Assembly (NCBI RefSeq): GCF_005860795.2
Contig: NZ_CP058350.1
Span: 560,001 to 624,000, forward strand
Origin: Peteryoungia desertarenae
GTDB lineage: Bacteria > Pseudomonadota > Alphaproteobacteria > Rhizobiales > Rhizobiaceae
Direction of reading: 5' to 3'
Length of the DNA: 64,000 nt
Shown here: piece by piece, positions 55,685-63,615 of the stretch
How positions within the stretch are numbered: the stretch's first letter is position 1
How the letters are laid out: each line of letters begins with the position of its first letter
Translations under genes and position numbers: made by a program
Notes under the pieces: generated by a model
The model's input: only the letters and a program-made list of their open reading frames with translations
Databases searched by the model: none
Told to the model about the DNA's origin: nothing

Positions 55685-56044
55685 TCAACCGGCGAGCGCG
55701 CGCGCAACAGCCTGACGAATATCCGGCAGGGCAAAGGGCTTGGAAACGACGTCGACGATTTTCGCCGCGAGATCATCTGCGCGTTCGCGCTGCTCGGCAT
55801 AGCCCGTCATCAGCAGGATCTTGAGGGCGGGAAAGCTGGATGCAGCCTGATGGGCAAGTTCGATTCCGTCCATCACCGGCATGCGGATGTCCGATAGAAG
55901 CAGGTCGAAAGGCTCTTCCTTGAGCTTTTCTAGGCCTTCCGCACCATCGGCGGCCTCGCGCGTTTCATGACCGTCAAGGCGCAGGGCTCGGGCCACAAAG
56001 GAGCGCAGGGAATCTTCGTCTTCGGTAATCAGGATTCTCGCCAT
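55685..56044 (-). CDS. cpdR: single-domain response regulator, CpdR-type
   Basis: 119-residue receiver with no output domain. Acidic pocket E8-D9, phospho-acceptor Asp52 in LLLSDIRMP, Thr80 and Lys102. Sequence and context (near hpt and ftsEX) match rhizobial CpdR, the adaptor that, when unphosphorylated, directs ClpXP to degrade cell-cycle regulators such as CtrA. The ATG at 56044 is preferred over an in-frame GTG at 56056, which lies too close to the GGGAG. CpdR rather than another stand-alone receiver is likely but not proved. Confidence 0.85.
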   Translation of the reverse strand: MARILITEDEDSLRSFVARALRLDGHETREAADGAEGLEKLKEEPFDLLLSDIRMPVMDGIELAHQAASSFPALKILLMTGYAEQRERADDLAAKIVDVVSKPFALPDIRQAVARALAG

Positions 56045-56132
56045 GATTGTCTGCACTCCCGTCTTTCATTCGGTGTCCCGGAGTGCAAATCACCAGCATT
56101 TCCTTTTCGATAGGTAAACGCGAGGGCTCCAG

Positions 56133-56158
56133 CAGACCCCTATGGTTAACAGGGTCTG
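56133..56158. promoter_or_regulatory. CtrA half-site within an inverted repeat upstream of cpdR
   Basis: TTAACCAT on the minus strand (56149-56142), identical to the CtrA half-site, about 98 bp before cpdR. It lies between 7-bp arms CAGACCC (56133-56139) and GGGTCTG (56152-56158), which could also be a weak hpt terminator. Confidence 0.4.
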
Positions 56159-56194
56159 ATCAGAGAGAGGCAGAAACCAATGGATGCGAGAGGC

Positions 56195-56737
56195 TCAGGC
56201 GTCGCCGGTCACCACGCCAACAAAGGGAAGCTCACGGAAAGCATAAGCGACGTCCATGCCATAGCCGACAACGAAATAATCGGGGCATTCGAAACCGACG
56301 AAATCAGCCTCAAACACTTCTTTTCGCTTCACTTTCTTGTCGAGCAGTACGGCGATGCCGACATTGGCCGCGCCCCTCTCCAGCATCAGTTCCTTGGCGA
56401 AAACCAGAGTGCGGCCAGACTCCAGAATATCATCGATCAGGAGCACATTGCGCCCCTTCACATCGCTGTCGATGTCCTTGATGATTTTTACACCCTGCGA
56501 CACAGTGCCCGTGCCATAGCTGGACAGGGTGATGAATTCGACCTCGGGCGCTATACCGACGGCATGAAGGGCACGAATGAGGTCAGCAGCAAAGATGAAG
56601 GAGCCCTTGAGGATCGCGATGACCAGCAAGTTGTCGCAAGGCCCCTTTGCAATCTCGGCAGCAATTGCGTGGTTGCGCTCGGCGATCTGTTCAGCCGTGT
56701 AAAGGGGTTCGATATTCTTTCCGCGGACAACGGGCAT
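56195..56737 (-). CDS. hpt: hypoxanthine phosphoribosyltransferase
   Basis: Purine salvage: hypoxanthine (and guanine) plus PRPP to nucleotide. 180 residues. PRPP loop NVLLIDDILESGRTL near 98, the ILKGSFIFAADL loop and the C-terminal YFVVGYGMDVAYAFRELPFVG base-binding end. Same strand as cpdR but with a 150-bp gap. Confidence 0.96.
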   Translation of the reverse strand: MPVVRGKNIEPLYTAEQIAERNHAIAAEIAKGPCDNLLVIAILKGSFIFAADLIRALHAVGIAPEVEFITLSSYGTGTVSQGVKIIKDIDSDVKGRNVLLIDDILESGRTLVFAKELMLERGAANVGIAVLLDKKVKRKEVFEADFVGFECPDYFVVGYGMDVAYAFRELPFVGVVTGDA

Positions 56738-56803
56738 GATGGTCTCCTGGCACGGACCGCATGGGACCGCTCTGATTGGCCTGAAAGGCTGGCCATAACA
56801 CAG

Positions 56804-57514
56804 TCAGGACGACGAGGCACCCGCGGCGTCGAAGGAAAGGCGGAGTTCCGGTGTTTTTCCACCAGGATGCTGCAGGCGCGCTGCAATTCCACGACTATGG
56901 CCACCGTCCAGGCGGTCCGTCGGCGCATCGATATAGGTGCTGGCAATCACCTGACCGTCGGTGACAAGATCGGCCCGCAGACGTGGAAGCGGGACGCTCC
57001 GGCTCGAACGGTTCTCGATGATTGCATTGACCAGCAGGACACGCATGCCATTGGCATCCTGCGGCGTGAGATTGACATGGGTGATGTCCAACACACGGCC
57101 TTGATCGACCGCCCCCTGCTGGCCGATGACGAGGGCTGGCACAAAGGCAAGCAGAACAAGCGCGATCGCAGCGGCAACCAGCCTCGAAAAGGCGCGTTCC
57201 GAGAGCGACTGAAGAGCAAGCTCTGCCTGCCGAAGCTGAGATCCCAACTCAGTCTGCAGGCGCTTTAACACCGGATATGCGCCCTGAGCCTGAGCCGCGG
57301 TGAAAGCCGGACGACCTTCGGGCTTTTGCTGTAACCCGTGGACACGCCTCGGCGACATTTTCTCGGCCGGTCGATCCCGCACAATGATATAATCGGCATC
57401 GATGACGTCGCCTACGGTTTGTCGCAGGGGCTTCTGTATGCGTCTGGAACGGTCCGGCGGCAGAAGATCCGCGCCGAGATCGTCGGCGTGTCTTTTGAAG
57501 CGGTGGACGGTCAT
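56804..57514 (-). CDS. single-pass membrane protein, unknown, divergent from ftsE
   Basis: 236 residues starting MTVHRFKRHADD. A charged cytoplasmic half (1-110), one membrane helix (about 112-131) and a periplasmic beta-sandwich-like domain (VLDITHVNLTP, VLLVNAIIENRSSRSVPLPRLRADL). The pattern of conserved strands resembles DUF3426-type domains. The start is placed inside a longer frame because upstream residues look random. Function unknown; position beside ftsEX suggests an envelope role. Confidence 0.75.
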   Translation of the reverse strand: MTVHRFKRHADDLGADLLPPDRSRRIQKPLRQTVGDVIDADYIIVRDRPAEKMSPRRVHGLQQKPEGRPAFTAAQAQGAYPVLKRLQTELGSQLRQAELALQSLSERAFSRLVAAAIALVLLAFVPALVIGQQGAVDQGRVLDITHVNLTPQDANGMRVLLVNAIIENRSSRSVPLPRLRADLVTDGQVIASTYIDAPTDRLDGGHSRGIAARLQHPGGKTPELRLSFDAAGASSS

Positions 57515-57593
57515 GGGCCTGCCTTTCACACAGCCAATTTCGCAGCTCCGAAACTCGGCGGTTGAAACGAATCCCCTCAAGACGTAGATTCAA

Positions 57594-57674
57594 ATGGTTA
57601 ATGCTTAGGAAAGAAGCGCCCTCTCTGCGCGGTTTTCGCCGTCCGTTTACCGGTCGTTGAAGATATCCGTTTAC
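57594..57674 (+). promoter_or_regulatory. candidate regulatory sites ahead of ftsE
   Basis: ATGGTTAA at 57594-57601 (TTAACCAT on the minus strand, a CtrA half-site), then the 9-bp direct repeat TCCGTTTAC at 57642-57650 and 57666-57674, 24 bp apart. All lie in the 200-bp divergent region. Confidence 0.35.
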
Positions 57675-57714
57675 GGGCCTCGGGTATCCATTTTTCAAGA
57701 ACTGGGCTCAGCCG

Positions 57715-58374
57715 TTGATTCATTTTGAAAATGTCGGCCTGCGTTATGGAATGGGACCGGAGATCCTGCGGGATCTCACATTCGACATTCCCAAGCGCTC
57801 CTTCCAGTTTCTGACCGGCCCTTCGGGCGCTGGAAAGACAACCTTGCTGCGCCTTCTCTTCATGTCACTTCAACCGACCAGAGGCCTGATTCGTAGCTTT
57901 GGCCGCGATATCACCCGGATACCGCGCAACGAACTGCCCATGCTGCGCCGCCGTGTCGGCATCGTCTTCCAGGACTTCCGGCTACTCGACCACCTCACCA
58001 CCTACGAGAACGTGGCGCTGCCACTGAGGGTGCGCGGCAAGGATGAGCAGACCTACCGGCGCGACGTGATCGAGCTGTTGAAGTGGGTCGGGCTCGGCGA
58101 GCGGATCAATGTCCTGCCGCCGGTTCTCTCCGGTGGTGAAAAGCAACGTGTGGCCATCGCCCGCGCCCTGATCGACAGACCGGAAATCCTGCTCGCGGAC
58201 GAGCCCACCGGCAACGTCGACCCACCAATGGCGCGCCGGCTGCTCAACCTTTTCCTCGAACTCAACCGGCTCGGCACCGCCGTTGTGATTGCGACCCACG
58301 ATCTCGGCCTGATGGACCAGATCGACGCGCGCCGGATGATCCTGACCGAAGGGCGGCTCGACATCTATGAGTGA
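57715..58374 (+). CDS. ftsE: cell division ATP-binding protein FtsE
   Basis: 219 residues, TTG start. Walker A GPSGAGKTT (35-43), Q-loop GIVFQDFRLL, signature LSGGEKQRVAIARAL, Walker B LLADEPTGNVD. FtsE with FtsX forms an ABC-type complex at the septum that activates peptidoglycan hydrolases through EnvC-like partners. Overlaps ftsX by 8 bp. Confidence 0.96.
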   Translation: MIHFENVGLRYGMGPEILRDLTFDIPKRSFQFLTGPSGAGKTTLLRLLFMSLQPTRGLIRSFGRDITRIPRNELPMLRRRVGIVFQDFRLLDHLTTYENVALPLRVRGKDEQTYRRDVIELLKWVGLGERINVLPPVLSGGEKQRVAIARALIDRPEILLADEPTGNVDPPMARRLLNLFLELNRLGTAVVIATHDLGLMDQIDARRMILTEGRLDIYE

Positions 58375-59380
58375 CGGGCGCGCACGGTCGATCAGCGAGC
58401 AGACACCACCGGCAAAACGGCGGGTGGAAATGGCCGTGCGCCCGACAGCACCCATCCTTCCTGCCTCCAACATCCAGGGCAATGCCTTGATGGTTGTGAT
58501 CGCCATCATGGCCTTTCTCGCCTGCCTCACCCTCGGTGGCGTGTCCATGGTGCGCACAACGGCCGCCGGCTGGCAAAGCCAGATCTCGCGCGAAATCACC
58601 ATCCAGATCAAGCCCGAAGAGGGGCTCGACATGAATGCCGCATTGACCAGAGCCAGGGAGGTGGCCCTGACCTTTGTCGGCACCACCGATGGCCGGATCA
58701 TGGATGACAATGCGACCGCGAGGCTGCTGGAGCCCTGGCTCGGCACCGGTCTCGATCTGGAGGAACTGCCTGTTCCGCGCCTGGTGATCATCACCATCGA
58801 CGAAAGCAATCCGCCAGATTTCGCCGCCATGCGCGAGCTGTTAAGGGTGGAGGTGCCGCAAGCCTTTCTCGATGACCATCGAACATGGGTCGACCGGCTC
58901 GTCCAGATGGCGAGGACCACGGTGCTGATCGGGTCCGGCATACTGATCCTCGTCTTCACCGCCATGGTGCTCACCGTGGTCTTTGCCACGCGTGGCGCCC
59001 TTTCCGGCAATCGCCACATCATCGAGGTCCTGCATTTCGTCGGCGCGGAGGGAAGCTATGTCGCGCGCGAATTCCAGCGCCATTTCCTGAAGATCAGCCT
59101 GAAGGGTGCGGCCACCGGCGGTTTCCTTGCAGCCATCTTCTTTGCAATCGCCGGCTTCTGGCAAAGCCGCTCGCTGGCAACACCGGAAAGCGATCAGGCA
59201 ACGGCCCTTTTCGGGACGTTTTCGATCGGGTTGGGCGGCTATCTTGGCATCTTGGCCACCATCATCGTGATTGCCGCGCTGACCACATTGACGGCCCGCA
59301 TAACCGTCATCAAGACCATTTACGAGATCGATCGCATCCGCTCCGATCCGGCCCGTTCGGACGGTCTACCGGACGAGTAA
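58367..59380 (+). CDS. ftsX: cell division protein FtsX
   Basis: 337 residues. Cytoplasmic N-terminus, first membrane helix near 45-65, a periplasmic loop (about 70-180) and three C-terminal helices, the FtsX plan. It begins with ARSISEQTPPAKR and ends ITVIKTIYEIDRIRSDPARSDG. Co-translated with ftsE. The loop would receive EnvC/hydrolase partners; the M23 peptidase at the window start is of a comparable class. Confidence 0.93.
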   Translation: MSDGRARSISEQTPPAKRRVEMAVRPTAPILPASNIQGNALMVVIAIMAFLACLTLGGVSMVRTTAAGWQSQISREITIQIKPEEGLDMNAALTRAREVALTFVGTTDGRIMDDNATARLLEPWLGTGLDLEELPVPRLVIITIDESNPPDFAAMRELLRVEVPQAFLDDHRTWVDRLVQMARTTVLIGSGILILVFTAMVLTVVFATRGALSGNRHIIEVLHFVGAEGSYVAREFQRHFLKISLKGAATGGFLAAIFFAIAGFWQSRSLATPESDQATALFGTFSIGLGGYLGILATIIVIAALTTLTARITVIKTIYEIDRIRSDPARSDGLPDE

Positions 59381-59423
59381 GCGGGCTTTTGGCTGTTGAA
59401 TGCCACAAAGCCGCCTGTTGCGT

Positions 59424-60158
59424 ATGGAAAAACCGCGCTATGCACGGACGATGACCATGGATCGCATGCTACGCAACAAGGACCCTGAACGGGTTCGACC
59501 TGTGCGGTCGAGCCAGGGACTGCTTTCGCGCCATGGTCTTCTGAGAAAGGCCCTGCATTACGGCGGCCTCGTCGTTCTTGCCGCCGGCGCCCTCCTGATC
59601 GCAGGATTCCTGCATTTTGCCGATTCCGTCACCAATCTGAAGCCGCAGAACAATCCCAAGGCGGATGCAATCGTGGTGTTGACCGGCGGATATCAGAGGA
59701 TCGAACAGGCGATCGACCTGCTGCGCCAAGGTGCGGGTCAGCGGCTGCTGATCTCCGGGGTGAACCCGTCGACGACGGCCAACCAGATCCGCCGCGTCAC
59801 ACAAAGCTCGCCGGATCTCTTCGAATGCTGTGTCGACATCGGTTACGACGCCATCGACACCGTTGGAAACGCCAACGAGACGAGCCGCTGGATCAGAGAG
59901 CATGGCTATCGCTCGATCCTGATCGTCACCAGCAACTACCACATGCAGCGCAGCCTGATGGAATTGCGCAGGATCGACCGCGACACCGAGTTCATCCCTT
60001 ATCCGGTGGTCAATGCGGATCTCAAGACAAGGGCCTGGTATGCCGAACCGGATGCGCTGCGCACTATGTTGTCGGAATATGGCAAGACGGTTATTGCCTA
60101 TCTGCGCGGTCTGCTCGGTCTGCAGCTCAGCGAGGGATTGCGCGAGAAATCCGGCTAA
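59424..60158 (+). CDS. YdcF family (DUF218) membrane protein
   Basis: 244 residues from this ATG. Starts at 59400, 59424 and 59451 are all possible and none has a good ribosome site. One membrane helix (about residues 45-68) and a DUF218 domain with DAIVVLTGGYQRIEQA, LISGVNPSTT and ILIVTSNYHMQRS. DUF218 proteins are linked to envelope precursor metabolism. Downstream of ftsEX, before plsC. Confidence 0.88.
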   Translation: MEKPRYARTMTMDRMLRNKDPERVRPVRSSQGLLSRHGLLRKALHYGGLVVLAAGALLIAGFLHFADSVTNLKPQNNPKADAIVVLTGGYQRIEQAIDLLRQGAGQRLLISGVNPSTTANQIRRVTQSSPDLFECCVDIGYDAIDTVGNANETSRWIREHGYRSILIVTSNYHMQRSLMELRRIDRDTEFIPYPVVNADLKTRAWYAEPDALRTMLSEYGKTVIAYLRGLLGLQLSEGLREKSG

Positions 60159-60218
60159 TGCCAGAGGGTTCGCGCAGCGATTCCGGTCTTTTTATCCCTG
60201 ACTTTTTAGGTTAGGGAC

Positions 60219-60243
60219 ATGAGGAACTGTTCAGGAACCTCAT
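60219..60243 (+). promoter_or_regulatory. LexA-like direct repeat and RBS hairpin at plsC
   Basis: GAAC-N7-GAAC at 60224-60238 fits the rhizobial SOS box. It is enclosed by ATGAGG (60219-60224) and CCTCAT (60238-60243), whose pairing would place the plsC ribosome site AGGA (60233-60236) in the loop. Confidence 0.35.
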
Positions 60244-60247
60244 AATC

Positions 60248-61033
60248 ATGATCGCGTTGCGTTCGATACTTTTCAACACTGCCTTTTACAGCAACATGAT
60301 CATTCGCATGATCATCCTGTTTCCCTACTACTTCCTCAGTCCGCGCAAGAAGGCGCTGAGCGTTCCCAAGGGCTGGGCGACGTCCTCCCACTGGCTGATG
60401 GAAAAGATCGTTGGCACAACCTTCACCATCGAGGGGCTGGAGAACATTCCGAAGGGCGGCTACATCCTCGCACCGAAGCACCAGTCTTTCTGGGATACAT
60501 TCGCGCTCCTGCCCTGGCTGGACGATCCGGTTTACATCCTGAAGCGCGAGCTGATGTGGATACCGGTCTTCGGCTGGTATGTGGCCAAGCAGAAGATGAT
60601 CCCCGTCGACCGTGGCGCCAAGGGCAAGGTGATGGCGGAAGTCCTCGAGCGCACCAAGGCCGAGATGCAGAAAGGGCGTCAGCTGATCATCTACCCGGAA
60701 GGAACGCGCCGTCCGCCTGGCGCGCCGCCGAGCTACAAATTCGGCATCGCGCGCCTTTACCGCGATCTCGACGTGCCGGTGGTGCCGGTTGCCATGCATC
60801 CGGGCCTCTTCTGGCCACGCCGCAAGTTCCTGCGGTTTCCCGGCCACTTCGTTGTCCGCATTCTGCCGCCGATTGCACCTGGTCTCGATGCCGATGCCTT
60901 TCACGAAAAGCTGATGCATGATCTTGAGGCGGCCAGTGATCAGTTGCTGATCGAGACAGCGGCAAACAATCCGGATCTGCCTTTACCGGAAACGGCGAGG
61001 GCGAGACTGGCAGAACTGGCCAAGGCTGGCTGA
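60248..61033 (+). CDS. plsC: 1-acyl-sn-glycerol-3-phosphate acyltransferase
   Basis: Makes phosphatidic acid from lysophosphatidic acid. 261 residues. Catalytic HX4D motif His78-Asp83 (KHQSFWDT), glycerol-phosphate motif YPEGTRRPPGAP near 152, and an N-terminal membrane helix. AGGA 11 bases upstream of the ATG. Confidence 0.95.
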   Translation: MIALRSILFNTAFYSNMIIRMIILFPYYFLSPRKKALSVPKGWATSSHWLMEKIVGTTFTIEGLENIPKGGYILAPKHQSFWDTFALLPWLDDPVYILKRELMWIPVFGWYVAKQKMIPVDRGAKGKVMAEVLERTKAEMQKGRQLIIYPEGTRRPPGAPPSYKFGIARLYRDLDVPVVPVAMHPGLFWPRRKFLRFPGHFVVRILPPIAPGLDADAFHEKLMHDLEAASDQLLIETAANNPDLPLPETARARLAELAKAG

Positions 61034-61055
61034 GCGTTTCGCCGGCGTCCGGCTG

Positions 61056-61589
61056 TCAGCGGTCGCGCCCGATTGTCTTCAGCGAATTGACGACGGATTC
61101 CAGCCAGTGATCGCGAATGCCCATCTCGCGCAGATGGGAAACGGTGTTGGCGACATAAACCGGATTGGGGCCCGACTGCCCGACCGCGCCTGCCACGACC
61201 TCGGCCGCCTCTTCGACCGTGATCGCTCCACCATATTGGGGATGGGCACGGTCAACGACATAGGTCAGCGCCCGGACCAGACGCCCATCGGCCAGTCGTA
61301 CGCCGACCTCACGCTCCAGATAGACGCTGGTAACCAGCTCGCGTTCGCGAAGATAGGTGATCGTGTCATGCCGGGCTTGCTCTGGCACGCGAAAGGCGAC
61401 CCCCCGGCACGAACCGCCCCGGTCGAGACCCAGGACCAGCCCCGGCCGCGCCGATGTTCCGCGATGTACATAGGAGCGTACACAGAGCGAGCGCCGGTAA
61501 CCGGAGATGCGTGCCTGCTGCCGCTCGTCATAGGGGAAGCCCGGATTCCACATCAAAGATCCGTAGCCAAACACCCAAAATTCGTCCAT
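61056..61589 (-). CDS. gamma-glutamylcyclotransferase (ChaC-like)
   Basis: About 177 residues. FGYGSLMWNPGF near the N-terminus is the substrate loop of the gamma-glutamylcyclotransferase fold, with the following VYLEREV region supplying the catalytic glutamate. ChaC-type enzymes split glutathione to 5-oxoproline and Cys-Gly. The start is the ATG of MDEFWVFGY; a TTG four codons earlier is possible. Confidence 0.9.
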   Translation of the reverse strand: MDEFWVFGYGSLMWNPGFPYDERQQARISGYRRSLCVRSYVHRGTSARPGLVLGLDRGGSCRGVAFRVPEQARHDTITYLRERELVTSVYLEREVGVRLADGRLVRALTYVVDRAHPQYGGAITVEEAAEVVAGAVGQSGPNPVYVANTVSHLREMGIRDHWLESVVNSLKTIGRDR

Positions 61590-61641
61590 ATCGCACGTCA
61601 ATCCGCTTCGAAGAATGCTGTTCTAATTCGGGAGCCTTCAA

Positions 61642-62667
61642 ATGACAAAAGCAAACAGCGCGACTGAAAGTGTCATCAGCCGCAAGGTGCTTCGACTGGC
61701 TCTTTTCATCCTGCTTGGTATCGCTGTCTACAGTGTTGGATGGTATTTCGCAGCAGAATTCATTCGAAAGCAGATCATCGCCTTCATGTCGGGCGAAAAC
61801 CCCTCTGCCGTCGTCGCTTCATGCGAGGACACGACGCTTGGCGGTTATCCCTTCCGCTTTCGCCTGAATTGCGCAAGCGTCACCATCGAGGATCATTATC
61901 AGGGCGTTTCGACCTCTTTCGGCGCGCTGCGCGCTGCAGCCCAGGTCTATGCGCCCGGCCACATCATATGGGAACTGGATGGACCGAGTGTCACCCGCTC
62001 CTCTCTTGGTTTTACCTCCACCGTCGACTGGTCCTCGCTGCAGTCGAGCCTCGTTCTGGCGACCGAAGGTGTTGATCGCAGCTCCGTCGAAGTGAAGGAC
62101 GTAACGGCCACGGTCACCGCTCCGGCAAGCCCCGGTCCGGTCCGCTTGACGGCGCCGCATTTTGAAAGCCATGTCCGTCGGCAGGAGGGCAATCTCGATT
62201 TCGCCAGCCTCATCCGGGATGCCCAGATCACCTTGGGCTCGCCGGATGCCGGCAACCTGCTGGAGCTTCCGCCGCTCTCTTCCAGCATAGACGTGACGCT
62301 GACGGGCAAAGGCGCCCTGCTCGATCCTCGTGAAGCGCCGAAACAAAGTCTCTATGGAACCACAGGCCAGATCCGCCGCTTCGTGACCGACCTTGGCGAA
62401 GGGCGCGTGATGACCATTTCGGGTCCCATTGCCGTGGGCGAGGATGGGCTGGTCTCAGGCCAGTTGAATATCGAGATCGAAGGACTGGAGGGTTGGGCGA
62501 CGACCGCCAAGCAACTCTATCCGGAACAGGGCGAGACCATCGATGATGCGATGAAGGTCCTGGCCATCCTCTTTGGCGGCCAGAACAACGGCAATGCACA
62601 ACTCACCATCCGCGAAGGCAGAGTTTCGCTCGGCCTGATCCCGCTCGGACGCCTGCCGCCTCTTTGA
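61642..62667 (+). CDS. DUF2125 domain-containing protein
   Basis: 341 residues. One N-terminal membrane helix (about 15-38) and a periplasmic DUF2125 body starting IAFMSGENPSAVVASCEDTTLGGYPFRFRLNC, with two cysteines and the GYPFRF segment that defines the family. Function unknown; alphaproteobacterial. GGGAG seven bases before the ATG. Confidence 0.9.
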   Translation: MTKANSATESVISRKVLRLALFILLGIAVYSVGWYFAAEFIRKQIIAFMSGENPSAVVASCEDTTLGGYPFRFRLNCASVTIEDHYQGVSTSFGALRAAAQVYAPGHIIWELDGPSVTRSSLGFTSTVDWSSLQSSLVLATEGVDRSSVEVKDVTATVTAPASPGPVRLTAPHFESHVRRQEGNLDFASLIRDAQITLGSPDAGNLLELPPLSSSIDVTLTGKGALLDPREAPKQSLYGTTGQIRRFVTDLGEGRVMTISGPIAVGEDGLVSGQLNIEIEGLEGWATTAKQLYPEQGETIDDAMKVLAILFGGQNNGNAQLTIREGRVSLGLIPLGRLPPL

Positions 62668-62691
62668 TGAACGGGAGCGGCGGAAAAGGGT

Positions 62692-63615
62692 TCAGGCGTC
62701 TGGACGCTGGCGCCCGAAATCGGGCACATCGACATCCTGGCCGGCCTCGATAATCGAGCGGCGGACGGCGCGCGTGCGGGTAAAGAGCTCCATCAGCTTG
62801 TCGCCTTCACCCCAGCGGATTGCCCTTTGCAGATAGGCCAGATCCTCGGAGAAACGGGCCAGCATTTCCAGGATCGCGTCCTTGTTGTGCAGGCAGACAT
62901 CGCGCCACATGGTCGGATCGGATGCCGCAAGACGGGTAAAGTCGCGGAAGCCCGAAGCCGAATACTTGATGACTTCGGACTCCGTCACCGTCTCCAGATC
63001 ATCCGCCGTGCCGACGATGTTATAGGCAATGATATGCGGCAGATGCGACACGATCGCCAGCACCTTGTCGTGATGCACGGCATCCATTTCGTCGACACGC
63101 GAGCCAAGCGCTTCCCAGAAATTGCGAAGACGCGCCAAGGCCTCCGGGTCCGTGTCGGGAAGTGGTGTGAAGATGCACCAGCGCCCCTTGAACAAACCGG
63201 CAAAACCGGCATCCGGGCCGGATTTTTCGGTACCCGCGAGTGGATGGCCCGGGATGAAGTGGACACCATCGGGCATATGCGGTGCCATCTGCGCAATAAC
63301 CGACGCCTTGGTGGAGCCGACATCGGTCACGATTGCACCCGGCTTCAGGCGGGAGGCGATCTCCTGAGCGACAGCTTCGGATGCACCGACAGGAACCGAG
63401 ACGACGACAAGATCGGCACCCTCGACCGCCTCTGCGGCAGATCCCGTATAAGAGCTACCGAGATCAAGTTCCTCGGCCCGCTTCAGCGTCTCGGCACTGC
63501 GGGTGGATATGACGACATGCTTTGCCAGGCCGAGCTTGCGGATGTCGCGCGCAATCGACGAGCCGATCAGACCGATGCCGATCAGCGCGATCCGGTCAAA
63601 CAGAACTGCAGTCAT
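62692..63615 (-). CDS. tyrC: prephenate / arogenate dehydrogenase
   Basis: Tyrosine synthesis: oxidative decarboxylation of prephenate or arogenate with NAD(P). 307 residues. Dinucleotide motif IGIGLIGSSIARDIR near the start, then PGHPLAGTEKSGPDAG and the HDKVLAIVSHLPHI catalytic region. The start overlaps the hisC stop by one base (ATGA). The two genes form the conserved alphaproteobacterial hisC-tyrC unit. Prephenate versus arogenate preference cannot be told. Confidence 0.95.
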   Translation of the reverse strand: MTAVLFDRIALIGIGLIGSSIARDIRKLGLAKHVVISTRSAETLKRAEELDLGSSYTGSAAEAVEGADLVVVSVPVGASEAVAQEIASRLKPGAIVTDVGSTKASVIAQMAPHMPDGVHFIPGHPLAGTEKSGPDAGFAGLFKGRWCIFTPLPDTDPEALARLRNFWEALGSRVDEMDAVHHDKVLAIVSHLPHIIAYNIVGTADDLETVTESEVIKYSASGFRDFTRLAASDPTMWRDVCLHNKDAILEMLARFSEDLAYLQRAIRWGEGDKLMELFTRTRAVRRSIIEAGQDVDVPDFGRQRPDA

